Notes: a model not told the origin generated them from the sequence alone. Numbered from the stretch's first letter, positions 1 through 8,716 are shown. The stretch: DNA of 37,142 bases from DASYHS01 sp035998295 (GCF_035998295.1 NZ_DASYHS010000192.1:1-37142), one strand, 5' to 3'. Program-made: numbers and translations.

Positions 1-1229
1 CCGCCCCCGGACAGACTGCCCCCGGACAGACTGCCCCCGGACAGAATGCCTCCGTGCAGGTCGCCCCTCTGCCACCCGCGCCGGCCAGCCCGCCGCCGGC
101 CGCCGCGCCGCCGCCCCCCGCGCAACCGGGGCCGGCGCCGGAGACCCTTCGGGAAGTCGCGCGCCTGGTGGACCTCGCGGAGCGCCAGATCGCGGACAAG
201 CTGCTGACGACGCCGGCCGGCGACAATGCCTTCGAGACCTATGGGAGGATCGTCGCCCTGGTGCCGGACAGCCCGGAAGCTGCGGCGATCCTGGACGAGA
301 TCAAGGGCACCTATCTGTCCTGGGCCGCCACGGCCGAGGAGCGCGGCGGCTACGAGGACGCCCGGAGATTCTACGAGCGCGCGCTGAGCGTCGATCCCGA
401 CGATGCCGAGGTGACGCAGCGTCTGCGGGCGCTGGACGAAGCGCAGGTCGGCGAGTCGGAGGTCGACACGGCGGTCGTCCAGCCTCCTTCCCAGCCCGAT
501 CCCGGGACCGGGCCGGATGAGCCGGAGGAAACCGTGCAGGTCGCCGTCGATCCGGCGGCTTCGGGTCAGGTCCTCCGCCTGCCCCCGGACTATGTCGAGC
601 CGTCCGAAGGCGGGTCGACGGCCGATGCCCCGTCCGCCCCCGGGTCCGCGGCCACGAGGCCGAACGGCTTCACGGATCGCGACGACATGCTCGCCGCGGT
701 CGCGAACCCGGAAGTCCTGGAAGACGTGATCGCCGCCGGCCGCGACCTCGACCATGAGCTTGCCGACGGCAAGACGGCGTTGATGCTGGCGGCCGAGCGG
801 GGCCGGAGCGAGGCCGTCGGCATGCTGCTGGAAGCGGGTGCCGCTCCGAACGCGCGCAGCCGCAACGGCGGAACGGCGCTGATGTACGCGGCCGGGATCG
901 GCGACAACGAGAGCATCCGGATCCTGGTCCGGCATGGCGGCGCGGTCAATGCGATGAACGTGGACGGCAAGACCGCCCTGATGGCCGCCGCCCAGGGGCG
1001 GCATACCGACACGGTCCGTCTTCTGCTCGACAGCGGTGCCGACATGGACGCGCGTACCGTCCAGGGGCGCACAGCGCTAGACTATGCCGAGGAGGCGGGA
1101 GACCAGGCGAGCGCGACGCTGCTGCGCCTGCGCGGCGCACGCAGCGGTCAGGTGAGCCCCACCGCCATCCAGCGGGACGGCGCTCCCCGACCGAGCGGCC
1201 CCATCGACCTGCGGGCGTTCAAGGGTTGA
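1..1229 (+). CDS. Ankyrin-repeat protein with Pro-rich linker and TPR-like region (5' partial)
   Basis: The frame is open through the left edge, so the start codon lies outside the window; the GTG at 54 is only an internal codon. The visible part begins with three copies of a pentapeptide APGQT/N (15-bp tandem repeat), then a Pro/Ala-rich stretch, then a helical region (about residues 30-130 counted from position 54) that resembles TPR-type repeats with an FYERALSVDPDD motif. The C-terminal 170 residues hold about four ankyrin repeats with repeated GKTALMLAA, GGTALMYAA, GKTALMAAA and GRTALDYAE signatures. Ankyrin and TPR modules bind protein partners; the partner is not evident. A missing N-terminal domain upstream of the repeat linker is likely. 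It overlaps or abuts the lipoprotein gene that follows, suggesting an operon. Confidence 0.85.
   Translation, partial: APGQTAPGQTAPGQNASVQVAPLPPAPASPPPAAAPPPPAQPGPAPETLREVARLVDLAERQIADKLLTTPAGDNAFETYGRIVALVPDSPEAAAILDEIKGTYLSWAATAEERGGYEDARRFYERALSVDPDDAEVTQRLRALDEAQVGESEVDTAVVQPPSQPDPGTGPDEPEETVQVAVDPAASGQVLRLPPDYVEPSEGGSTADAPSAPGSAATRPNGFTDRDDMLAAVANPEVLEDVIAAGRDLDHELADGKTALMLAAERGRSEAVGMLLEAGAAPNARSRNGGTALMYAAGIGDNESIRILVRHGGAVNAMNVDGKTALMAAAQGRHTDTVRLLLDSGADMDARTVQGRTALDYAEEAGDQASATLLRLRGARSGQVSPTAIQRDGAPRPSGPIDLRAFKG
3..47 (+). repeat. 15-bp tandem repeat, three copies
   Basis: Three in-frame units of gcccccggacagact (3-17, 18-32, 33-47; the last ends in aat) encode APGQT, APGQT and APGQN. 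The array reaches the window edge, so it may be longer. In-frame repeat units like this usually vary in copy number without breaking the protein. Confidence 0.9.
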
Positions 1230-1237
1230 GGCCGTCC

Positions 1238-1795
1238 ATGTCTTCTCGCCGCCGCCCCTCCATCGCGTCGGCGGTTCTCCTGCTGGCGGTCCTGGGGCTC
1301 GCGGCCTGCGACGATTACGGCCGTGTCACCGAGACGTCGCGCAACTCGACCTACAGGCCCGAGGAACTGGCCTTCGCCGGCTCCCCGGAGGATGGCGGGT
1401 TGTTGACCTTGATCCACGGCAATCCCACCGACGAGCCGCGCGCGGTTCTGACCGGCCGGGTGCATGACGCCTTCGAGCGTGCGGCGCCGGCCCGTAACAT
1501 CCGCCTCACGCAGACCGTCCAGAAGGGCGAGCGGGGCGATTACCGGGTGGTCGTGGTGTTCGATCCGGCGGCGCCCGTGCTCGACGCCGATCTTTGCACG
1601 GGCCGTGTGCCCCAGACCCGCATTCCCGGCGACGAAGTCAGCGTCCGTGCCGCCTTCTGCCGGGACGGCGCGCCCCTGTCGGGAGCTCTCGGCGTCATGG
1701 ATGCCGACCTCGTCCGCGACCATCCGGACCGGTTCGACCGGTTCCTGAGGGACGTCGGGACCACTCTCTTCCCCGCCGAGGAACAGCGGAACTAG
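1238..1795 (+). CDS. Putative lipoprotein of unknown function
   Basis: A 185-residue product has a basic N-terminus, a hydrophobic stretch and a lipobox LAAC with the acceptor Cys at residue 24, followed by DD, which favours inner-membrane retention by the Asp+2 rule if that rule holds here. The mature part has no recognised domain; it ends with a charged region (DRFDRFLRDVG). ATG 1238 was chosen; a TTG at 1226 overlapping the stop of the ankyrin gene is an alternative that adds four residues. The 8-bp gap to the ankyrin gene and the hairpin after the stop suggest the two form one transcript. No function is proposed. Confidence 0.8.
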   Translation: MSSRRRPSIASAVLLLAVLGLAACDDYGRVTETSRNSTYRPEELAFAGSPEDGGLLTLIHGNPTDEPRAVLTGRVHDAFERAAPARNIRLTQTVQKGERGDYRVVVVFDPAAPVLDADLCTGRVPQTRIPGDEVSVRAAFCRDGAPLSGALGVMDADLVRDHPDRFDRFLRDVGTTLFPAEEQRN

Positions 1796-1821
1796 CGCCG
1801 CTTCGGCACCCGGATGAAATG

Positions 1822-1852
1822 AGGGCTCTACCGCCGCTGGCGGAAGAGCCCT
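1822..1852 (+). terminator. Hairpin terminator after the lipoprotein gene
   Basis: agggctct-a-ccgcc, loop gct, ggcgg-a-agagccct: a 14-bp stem with a single A-A mismatch, 26 bases after the lipoprotein stop. No T-run follows, so it may be a weak or factor-assisted terminator. Confidence 0.6.
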
Positions 1853-1938
1853 AGTTGAGTCAGGGAGGATACAACGTCTCCGTTGCCCGAATGCACTCTA
1901 CGTCACGTCGATTGAAAATTTGGTTAACGTCGACGACC

Positions 1939-2139
1939 TCAGGAAGTCATGGTCCGAAGGCGCGCGCGCGCGATGTAGAACGCAAGGACCGGCCAGATGG
2001 AGCTCAGCATCAGGGTCGCCAAGGTTATAGCCGCTTGTCCCCGCCAGCCGGCCAGGGGCGTCGAGAGCGAACGGCGGGCGGCGAAGACGGCGCCGATACC
2101 GAGATAGATTGCGAACGACAGCAGCGCGAGATCGAACAT
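1939..2139 (-). CDS. Small two-helix membrane protein
   Basis: This 66-residue product has two hydrophobic segments (about residues 3-21 and 35-54) joined by an Arg-containing loop (ARRSLSTPLAGWRG) and ends with a basic tail (RARLRT), as expected for a small inner-membrane protein with both ends inside. ATG at 2139 has GGAG seven to eight bases upstream. A longer overlapping open frame on the same strand is Arg/Pro-rich without membrane or domain character and was judged a shadow. It has no close partner: the ankyrin-lipoprotein pair converges on it and the cupin gene diverges from it. No family was recognised. Confidence 0.6.
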   Translation of the reverse strand: MFDLALLSFAIYLGIGAVFAARRSLSTPLAGWRGQAAITLATLMLSSIWPVLAFYIARARLRTMTS

Positions 2140-2247
2140 GCACGTCTCCGGACGGAGAGGGGAATGCCATGAAGATGCCGGGGCTTGGTTAATTAGCGAT
2201 TAAGCGACCCGCTCGTCCCGGCGGGTGCACATCGAACGAGGAAACCG

Positions 2248-2778
2248 ATGCAGGACTCACGGCACCGATCGCCGACGGCGATCGAACTCCACCGCTTTCC
2301 CGGCGACGGGACGATCCCGAACAATGCCGCCCTGGCGCTGATCGTCTACCGCGGAGCCTTCGCCTCGGCGCCCGACATCGCCGCCGCCTGCGAGGCCCGG
2401 TTCGCGGCGAACCGCTGGGGTGACGGCTGGCGGAACGGGATATACGACTACCACCACTACCATTCGACCGCCCATGAGGCTCTGGGAATCGCCGCCGGGT
2501 CCGCCTCGGTCCGGTTCGGCGGCGAGGGGGGAAGCACCGTCGTGGTGCGTGCCGGCGACGTCGTCGTGATCCCGGCGGGCGTCGGCCACAAGCTCGTCGA
2601 CGGCACGCCCGATCTCCTGGTGGTCGGCGCTTATCCCGACGGCCAGCAGCCCGACCTCCAGACGGCGGATCCCGGCAGGCACGATGCCTCGGCGCGCAGG
2701 ATCGCGGCGGTGCCGCTTCCGACGGCCGACCCGCTCCACGGCCCCGACGGACCGCTGATCCGCCACTGGCGCGACTGA
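2248..2778 (+). CDS. Cupin-domain protein, YjlB-like
   Basis: The 176-residue protein resembles the YjlB-type cupins. It contains WRNGIYDYHHYHSTAHEALG (residues 61-80), whose clustered His residues (69, 70, 72, 76) and Glu77 are the usual cupin metal-binding set, and the second cupin motif GDVVVIPAGVGHKLV with His114. Cupins of this type are single-domain metal-binding beta barrels; substrates of this family are not established. ATG 2248 follows gaggaaaccg, a plausible ribosome site. It stands alone, divergent from the small membrane gene and about 100 bases before tex. Identification of the fold is firm; function is open. Confidence 0.85.
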   Translation: MQDSRHRSPTAIELHRFPGDGTIPNNAALALIVYRGAFASAPDIAAACEARFAANRWGDGWRNGIYDYHHYHSTAHEALGIAAGSASVRFGGEGGSTVVVRAGDVVVIPAGVGHKLVDGTPDLLVVGAYPDGQQPDLQTADPGRHDASARRIAAVPLPTADPLHGPDGPLIRHWRD

Positions 2779-2879
2779 AGCTGTCCCGCCTTCTTGCCAC
2801 TACTTGGTCGCTGGCCTCTGGCGGTCGCGGCGGCTATTAGGAGTTGCTCACGCCCAAGGAGCAGCGGCATCTTCGCCTC

Positions 2880-5243
2880 ATGACCAGCATCGCACGACGC
2901 ATCGCCGACGAACTGTCGGTGCGCGAATCCCAGGTCGACGCCGCCGTCCGGCTGCTCGACGAGGGAGCCACCGTCCCGTTCGTCGCCCGCTACCGGAAGG
3001 AGGCCACCGGCGGCCTCGACGACACGCAGCTTCGAACGCTCGAGGAGCGGCTCGGCTATCTGCGCGAACTCGATGAACGCCGCGCCCAGGTCCTCGCCTC
3101 GATCCGGGAGCAGGGAAAGCTGACGGACGACCTCGAGGCCCGGATCATCGCGGCCGATACGAAGACCCGGCTGGAGGACCTGTACCTGCCCTACCGCCCG
3201 AAGCGGCGGACGAGGGCCCAGATCGCGCGCGAGGCGGGGCTGGAGCCCCTGGCCCTCGGCCTCCTGAACGATCCGACGCAGACGCCCGATGATCTCGCCG
3301 CCGGTTTCGTCGATGCGGAGAAGGGCGTCGCCGACGCCCGGGCGGCCCTGGACGGGGCGCGCCAGATCCTGATCGAGATGCTGGGCGAGGACGCCGACCT
3401 CGTCGGGCGGGTCCGCACCTTCGTCGCCGAACAGGGGGCCATCGTCAGCCGGGCCGTCGAGGACAAGCGCGAAACGGCGGAGGCGGCCAAGTTCTCCGAC
3501 TATTTCGACCATCGCGAACCGTTGAAGCAAGTGGCGTCCCACCGGGCGCTCGCGATGTTCCGCGGCCGCGCCCTGGGTATCCTCGACCTGTCCGTCGAGA
3601 CGGGCGATGCCGCCGACGAGGCGGCGCATCCCTGCGTGCGGATGATCGCGGGGCATGCCGGCATTGCCGACCGCGGCCGGCCCGCCGACAGATGGCTGCT
3701 CGACACGGCGCGCTGGGCCTGGAAGACGAAGATCGGCCTCCATGTCGAGCTCGACCAGCTTTCCGGCTTGCGCGAGAAGGCCGAGGAGGAGGCGATCCGG
3801 GTCTTCGGGCGCAACCTGCACGATCTGCTGCTGGCGCCTCCTGCCGGCCCGCGTCCGACCATGGGCCTCGACCCAGGCATCAGGACCGGCGTCAAGGTGG
3901 CGGTGGTCGACGCTACCGGCAAGCTCGTGGAGACCCTCACGGTCTATCCCCACCAGCCCCGCAACGACTGGGACGGATCGATCGCCGCTCTCGCGGCGGT
4001 CTGCGCCCGGCACCGGGTAGAGCTGATCGCGATCGGCAACGGCACCGCCAGCCGCGAGACCGACAGGCTGGCCGCGGACATGCTCCAGCGCCACCCCGAC
4101 CTGAAGGCCACCAGGGTGATCGTGTCGGAGGCCGGCGCCTCGGTCTATTCCGCGTCCGAGACGGCGGCACGGGAGTTTCCCGGGCTGGACGTGTCGCTGC
4201 GCGGGGCCGTGTCGATCGCACGGCGGCTTCAGGACCCGCTCGCGGAGCTGGTGAAGATCGAGCCGAAATCCATCGGCGTCGGCCAGTACCAGCACGATGT
4301 CGGCCAGTCGAAGCTCGCCCGCACGCTGGACGCGGTGGTGGAGGACTGCGTCAACGCGGTCGGGGTCGATCTCAACATGGCGTCCGTGCCGCTGCTGGCC
4401 CGGGTGTCGGGGCTGTCGGAGGGGGTCGCTCGCAACATCGTCGACTTCCGCGACGCGAACGGAGCCTTCCGCAGCCGCAAGCAGCTGCTGGAGGTGCCGC
4501 GCCTGGGGCCCAAGGCATTCGAACAAGCCGCTGGCTTCCTGCGCATCCGCAACGGCGACGACCCTCTCGATGCTTCGGCCGTGCACCCGGAATCCTATCC
4601 CGTGGTGGAGCGTATCCTGAGCCACGCCTCCCGGCGGCTGGAGACGCTGATCGGCGACGTGAAGTTCATCCGGTCGCTGGCGCCCGAGGCCTTCGTCGAC
4701 GACCGCTTCGGCCTGCCGACGGTCCGCGACATCCTCGCCGAGTTGGAGAAGCCCGGCCGCGATCCCCGCCCCGAGTTCCGGACGGCGGCCTTCAAGGAGG
4801 GGATCGAGAAGCTCGAGCACCTGCAGCCCGGCATGATGATGGAAGGCGTCGTCACCAACGTCACCGCCTTCGGCGCCTTCGTCGACGTCGGGGTCCACCA
4901 GGACGGCCTCGTTCACATCAGCCAGCTCGCCAGCAGCTTCGTCAAGGACCCGCACTCCGTGGTCAAGGCGGGCGACGTCGTGAAGGTCAGGGTGATCGAG
5001 GTCGACCTCAAGCGCCGTCGCATCGCGCTGACCATGCGCCTCGACGAGCGGCCTGCCCGGCCGCCGGAAGGGCGTCCCTCCGCCGATGCCGGCAGGACCG
5101 CCGCGAAGCCGCCCCGCAAGCCCGGCCGGTCCGCCGCCGCCGCCAAGCCGGCGCCCGCCGTGACGTCGGCGGGCTCGCCGTTCGGAGGCGCACTGGCGGA
5201 AGCCTTCGCCCGCGCGCGCGATTCGAAGCAGCGGCGCGACTGA
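2880..5243 (+). CDS. tex: Tex: S1 RNA-binding transcription accessory protein
   Basis: The 787-residue product matches Tex along its whole length. The N-terminus carries the family hallmark VPFVARYRKEATGGLDDTQL, the middle holds the YqgF/RNase H-like segment beginning GLDPGIRTGVKVAVVD, then helix-hairpin-helix segments (NAVGVDLNMAS, FRSRKQLLEVPRLG), and a C-terminal S1 domain (GVVTNVTAFGAFVDVGVHQDG). A low-complexity Ala/Pro/Lys tail follows. Tex is a cytoplasmic nucleic-acid-binding protein that affects transcription. ATG 2880 was preferred because family members start just before the IARRIADEL-like helix; a TTG at 2844 in frame would add 12 residues. It converges with the M20 gene across a hairpin. 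Confidence 0.95.
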   Translation: MTSIARRIADELSVRESQVDAAVRLLDEGATVPFVARYRKEATGGLDDTQLRTLEERLGYLRELDERRAQVLASIREQGKLTDDLEARIIAADTKTRLEDLYLPYRPKRRTRAQIAREAGLEPLALGLLNDPTQTPDDLAAGFVDAEKGVADARAALDGARQILIEMLGEDADLVGRVRTFVAEQGAIVSRAVEDKRETAEAAKFSDYFDHREPLKQVASHRALAMFRGRALGILDLSVETGDAADEAAHPCVRMIAGHAGIADRGRPADRWLLDTARWAWKTKIGLHVELDQLSGLREKAEEEAIRVFGRNLHDLLLAPPAGPRPTMGLDPGIRTGVKVAVVDATGKLVETLTVYPHQPRNDWDGSIAALAAVCARHRVELIAIGNGTASRETDRLAADMLQRHPDLKATRVIVSEAGASVYSASETAAREFPGLDVSLRGAVSIARRLQDPLAELVKIEPKSIGVGQYQHDVGQSKLARTLDAVVEDCVNAVGVDLNMASVPLLARVSGLSEGVARNIVDFRDANGAFRSRKQLLEVPRLGPKAFEQAAGFLRIRNGDDPLDASAVHPESYPVVERILSHASRRLETLIGDVKFIRSLAPEAFVDDRFGLPTVRDILAELEKPGRDPRPEFRTAAFKEGIEKLEHLQPGMMMEGVVTNVTAFGAFVDVGVHQDGLVHISQLASSFVKDPHSVVKAGDVVKVRVIEVDLKRRRIALTMRLDERPARPPEGRPSADAGRTAAKPPRKPGRSAAAAKPAPAVTSAGSPFGGALAEAFARARDSKQRRD

Positions 5244-5250
5244 TCCGAGG

Positions 5251-5279
5251 AGGGGAGCGCGGTGCGGCCGCCCTCCCCT
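5251..5279. terminator. Bidirectional hairpin between tex and M20 gene
   Basis: aggggag-c-gcgg, loop tgcgg, ccgc-c-ctcccct: 7 bp plus 4 bp with one C-C mismatch, placed between convergent stop codons at 5243 (+) and 5285 (-). No T-tract on either strand. Confidence 0.6.
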
Positions 5280-5284
5280 TCCCG

Positions 5285-6460
5285 TCAGCGCCGGGCCGTT
5301 CCGACCAGGCGCTCGAGGACGGCGATCTGGATCGCGGCCGAATCGACCAGCTGGTCTATCGGCACGGACTCGTTGGCGGCGTGGCCCTGTGCGCCCGAAC
5401 CCGGTCCGAAATTGACGATCTCGATCCCGTCCTCGGCGAAATAGCGCCCGTCCGAAACGCCGGTCGCATCGAGAAACCGCACCGGTGCATTGCGATGCGC
5501 CAGCACGGCGTCGCCGAACGCCTGCACGAGCCGCCCATCCCGTGGCGCCGCGAAGCCGTTGGTGCCGCGCAGGAACTCGACCTGCACGCTGCCGTCGGGC
5601 TCATCCACCTGCCCCGCGATCGTCAGCATCTCGTCGAAGGCCGCTTCGACGGTCTCGTCCGGCAGCAGGCGGCGGTCGATCTCGACCATGCACTGGTTGG
5701 GAACGACGTTGGTGTTGTGCCCCCCGCGCACGAGCCCGACATTCATCGTCGAGCGCAGGTTTGCGTCGCGACGCTGGGACAGCCTTGCGCCCAGTTCCAG
5801 GTCCAGGTGCTCCAGCACGCGCATCATGCGCAGGATGGCGTTGTCGCCGGCGGCGGGATTCCCGGCATGGGCGGCCCGGCCGGTCGTCACGATCCTGACC
5901 CACATCACGCCACGCTCGGCGGTGATGAGCTGGTTCTCCGTCTGGGCGCCCAGGATCAGCATGTCCGGCCGCACGATCCCCGCCTCGCGGAGATGATACA
6001 TGCCGTCGGGCCCGAGATTCTCCTCGTCGGCAACGAATGTGAAGATCACCTCGCCCCGCGCCGGACCGCCTCGGCGCGCCAGTTCCTCCGCGAGCCAGAG
6101 CTGGACCGCCATGCTGCCCTTGCAGTTCCCGGCGCCGAGGCCGAAGACCTCCCCGTCCTCGACGACCGCCTGGAAGGGGTCGGTGCGCCACATCGCGCGC
6201 TCGCCGACGCCCACCGTGTCGGCATGGGCGTTGAAGGCGATGGTCGGACCGCCGCCGGGACCGATCCTGGCGACGCAGTTGTCGAGGCCCTCCGCCCTGG
6301 AGACGATGGCCGGTTCGTACCCGGCGCGGCGCAGGAAATCGGCTGCGTAGGCGCAGATCGCGCGCGTGTCGCCGGGCGGGAAGGCGCTGGGGATCGCGAT
6401 CAGGTCGGACAGGATGGCGACCAGTCGGTCCGTTGGCGGCAGGGAGGCCGGGCTCGTCAT
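5285..6460 (-). CDS. M20-family amidohydrolase/deacylase with altered metal-ligand motif
   Basis: The 391-residue protein has the size and order of M20 deacylases (ArgE/DapE/carboxypeptidase G2 type): FNAHADTVG with His79 and Asp81, ADEEN with Glu146/147 as catalytic base and ligand, a dimerisation (lid) domain around RAAHAGNPAAGDNA, and a C-terminal GHAANESVP with His360. Two usual ligand positions differ: the GRGAxDMKG motif reads GLGAGNCKG, giving Asn112 in place of the bridging Asp, and the VGEPT-type motif reads LGAQTE. It could therefore be a one-metal or divergent enzyme; the substrate is unknown. It follows the carbamoylase-type gene by 15 bases on the same strand, so both probably act on N-acylated or N-carbamoylated amino compounds. 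Confidence 0.8.
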   Translation of the reverse strand: MTSPASLPPTDRLVAILSDLIAIPSAFPPGDTRAICAYAADFLRRAGYEPAIVSRAEGLDNCVARIGPGGGPTIAFNAHADTVGVGERAMWRTDPFQAVVEDGEVFGLGAGNCKGSMAVQLWLAEELARRGGPARGEVIFTFVADEENLGPDGMYHLREAGIVRPDMLILGAQTENQLITAERGVMWVRIVTTGRAAHAGNPAAGDNAILRMMRVLEHLDLELGARLSQRRDANLRSTMNVGLVRGGHNTNVVPNQCMVEIDRRLLPDETVEAAFDEMLTIAGQVDEPDGSVQVEFLRGTNGFAAPRDGRLVQAFGDAVLAHRNAPVRFLDATGVSDGRYFAEDGIEIVNFGPGSGAQGHAANESVPIDQLVDSAAIQIAVLERLVGTARR

Positions 6461-6475
6461 GGCGGAGGACTCGGA

Positions 6476-7777
6476 TCAGGCGTTGGCGAGGCGAACCAGG
6501 GTCTCGGCAAGGACCTGCGCCCCTGCCGCGAGGTCCGAAGGCGAGGCGCTCTCCGCCTCGTTGTGGCTGATCCCGCGCTCGCAAGGTACGAAGATCATGG
6601 CCGTCGGGCAGATCTCGGCGAGGAACTTCGCGTCGTGGTTGGCCCCGGACGGAAGCTCCATGGCCGGAAACCCGAGATCGCGCACCGTCGCGCGCACCGT
6701 GTCGACCACCATCGGGTCGAAGGCGCAGGGCAGCGCATGGAAGGTTTCCTCGATCCCGACCTGGCACGGACCGGCATGGGCCCGGCAGACCGCCTGGACC
6801 TGATCGCCCAGCCGCTTCAGCGTGTGCGCGTCGGGATGGCGGAAATCGATGGTGAAGAAAACCCGGCCCGGGACGGTGTTCGGCGACCCGGGCGAGACCT
6901 CGAAGCGGCCGATCGTGAAGCGGACGACGTCGTCCTCGTCGTGCATCAGCCGATCGAGCGCGCCGACCATCGCGACCGCGGCCACGAAGGCATCCTTGCG
7001 ATGGCGGCGGGGCATGGTCCCGGCATGCGCCTCCTCGCCCAGGACTTCGATCGCGAACCAGCGTGTGCCCTGGATGCCGGTGACGATGCCCACGGGGACG
7101 CGGGCCTTCTCCAGCAGCGGCCCCTGTTCGATATGCGCCTCGACATAAGCGTGGACGTCGAAACCGACGGGCCGCACCAGGAAGTCGGGTTCGCCCGCCC
7201 GGATGGCGGCCAGGGCGTCGTGCGCGGCGATGCCGTCCCTGTCCCGCACGGCGAGCGCTTCGTCCGCGCCCGTGCGCCCGGCGAACACGCAGGACCCGAG
7301 GCAGCCGGGCTGGAACCTCGAACCTTCCTCGTTGGTCCAGGCGACGACCTCGACCGGGCGGTGGGTCGAGATCCCGGCATCGTTCATGGCCTCGATCGCT
7401 TCCAGGCCGGCCAGCACGCCGTAGCTGCCGTCGAACTTCCCGCCTGTCGGCTGGGTATCGAGGTGCGAACCCGTCAGGACCGGGGCCAGGCCGGCCTCGG
7501 TACCTTCCCGGCGCACGAACAGGTTCCCGACGGGGTCGGTGAAAACGGCGCAGCCGAGCGCTCGGGCCCAGTCGGCCATCAAGCGGCGCGCGCGACCGTC
7601 TTCGGCCGACAGTGCCGGCCTGTTGACCCCGCCGCGCGCCAGCGCGCCATGACGCGCCATGTCCATGTGGCGCGTCCACAGGCGTCCCTCGTCGACGGCC
7701 CCTGCCACTCCCGCCGGCTTGCGTGCGCTCGAACCCAATCCCGTCACTCCCCCGATCCCCGTCCGGCCAGGGTACAA
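6476..7777 (-). CDS. M20 Zn-dependent hydrolase, N-carbamoyl-amino acid hydrolase/allantoate amidohydrolase type
   Basis: The protein (up to 433 residues) has the signature of the hydantoinase/carbamoylase branch of M20: VLTGSHLDTQPTGGKFDG with the metal-binding His and Asp, WTNEEGSRF with the catalytic Glu, the HIEQGPLLE segment and a C-terminal SGANHDAKFLAEICPT with a ligand His. Such enzymes release ammonia and CO2 from N-carbamoyl amino acids, ureidopropionate or allantoate; the exact substrate cannot be read from sequence. The start is uncertain: the longest frame begins at TTG 7777, while GTG 7747 or TTG 7738 lie closer to a GGGGGAG element and would shorten the N-terminus. It is the first gene of a two-gene unit with the M20 deacylase-like gene. 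Confidence 0.88.
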   Translation of the reverse strand: MYPGRTGIGGVTGLGSSARKPAGVAGAVDEGRLWTRHMDMARHGALARGGVNRPALSAEDGRARRLMADWARALGCAVFTDPVGNLFVRREGTEAGLAPVLTGSHLDTQPTGGKFDGSYGVLAGLEAIEAMNDAGISTHRPVEVVAWTNEEGSRFQPGCLGSCVFAGRTGADEALAVRDRDGIAAHDALAAIRAGEPDFLVRPVGFDVHAYVEAHIEQGPLLEKARVPVGIVTGIQGTRWFAIEVLGEEAHAGTMPRRHRKDAFVAAVAMVGALDRLMHDEDDVVRFTIGRFEVSPGSPNTVPGRVFFTIDFRHPDAHTLKRLGDQVQAVCRAHAGPCQVGIEETFHALPCAFDPMVVDTVRATVRDLGFPAMELPSGANHDAKFLAEICPTAMIFVPCERGISHNEAESASPSDLAAGAQVLAETLVRLANA

Positions 7778-7810
7778 GGACCGGTGTGCGCCGTCACCAG
7801 GGACCTGGCG

Positions 7811-8551
7811 TCATGCCCCTTCCGGAAAACATCCCGCGCGCGCCGCCGCGACTGCGACCTGGGTCCGGTTCTTCACGCCCAGCTTCTGCATGATGGCCCT
7901 GACATGCACCTTCACGGTACCCTCAAGCACTCCGAGCGACCGGGCGATCTCCTTGTTGGACTGCCCCGCCAGCAGGAGCTGGAACACGTCGCGCTGCCGG
8001 CCGGTGAGCCGTTCCAGCATGTGGTTCAGCGGCTCCGTCTCCTCGGCCGCGCCGGGCGGCGCGAGGATCGCGCGCGGCAGGGGAACGTAGGTCTCCCCGG
8101 AAAGTACGAGGGAGAGCGCGTGCTCCAGCGCCCCGATCGAGCAGGTCTTCAGGAGATAGCCTCTCGCCCCCGACCGGATGCACTCTATGACGGCCGAGGG
8201 CTCGGCCGAGCCCGAGAACACCACGACCGGCGCTCCGCCGATTTCCGCAATCATCCGCCTGAGGCCGGCCACGCCGTCCTCCTCGGTGTCCGCGAGGTGG
8301 AGGTCGTACAGCACGATGGCGAGATCGGGCGTCTCCCTGACCAGTTCGATCGCCTCGGCCAGCGAGCCCGCCTCCAGTATCCTGGAGCCTTCGCAGAACT
8401 CCCCGATCGCAAGCGCGAGCCCGTGCCGGACCAGGGCATGGTCGTCGACGATCAGGATGGCCCCGGAAGGGCCGCCGCTCGTCCGATCCTTGCCGCTCCT
8501 TTGCGGCAGATGCGGAACCTCCGCGTCGACGTCGGATGTCTCATGTCCCAC
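7811..8551 (-). CDS. NarL/LuxR-family response regulator with canonical receiver
   Basis: It has an N-terminal receiver (AILIVDDHALVRHGL with the acidic pair, IVLYDLHLAD with the phosphoacceptor Asp, VVVFSGSAE, GYLLKTCS with the conserved Lys) followed by a LuxR-type helix-turn-helix (LTGRQRDVFQLLLAGQSNKEIA and GTVKVHVRAIMQKLG). It should be phosphorylated by a histidine kinase not present here and bind DNA as a dimer. GTG 8551 was chosen because it follows GGGGGGAG by four bases; the frame is open to 8659 with ATG at 8584, so up to 36 extra residues are possible. It diverges from a paralogous regulator whose receiver is degenerate. Confidence 0.88.
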   Translation of the reverse strand: MGHETSDVDAEVPHLPQRSGKDRTSGGPSGAILIVDDHALVRHGLALAIGEFCEGSRILEAGSLAEAIELVRETPDLAIVLYDLHLADTEEDGVAGLRRMIAEIGGAPVVVFSGSAEPSAVIECIRSGARGYLLKTCSIGALEHALSLVLSGETYVPLPRAILAPPGAAEETEPLNHMLERLTGRQRDVFQLLLAGQSNKEIARSLGVLEGTVKVHVRAIMQKLGVKNRTQVAVAAARAGCFPEGA

Positions 8552-8687
8552 GCGGCTCCCCCCAACAGTAACGGTCTGTTTCATTGCGACGAACAACGGC
8601 AGAACGACACTCTCGCCGCTGATGCCATGCGCGGTTGCCGCAATCTCCGGGATACCCACCCAGTCTTCTATAGCATCAACCGCAGCA

Positions 8688-8716
8688 CCTCATGTAAGGT
8701 TTTGTTAACCATGAGG
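8688..8716. promoter_or_regulatory. Inverted repeat in the divergent regulator promoter region
   Basis: CCTCATG (8688-8694) and CATGAGG (8710-8716) form a perfect 7-bp inverted repeat with 15 bases between, in the gap between the two LuxR-type genes. This is the size and place expected for an operator shared by one or both regulators; binding is inferred. Confidence 0.45.

Noticed and set aside
2631..4955. 774-codon open frame antisense to tex
   Set aside because: Tex matches its family along its full length on the plus strand; this frame has no motifs.
5601..7679. 692-codon frame on the minus strand across the two M20 genes
   Set aside because: Out of frame with both M20 genes, which have clear catalytic motifs; Arg/Gly-rich shadow.
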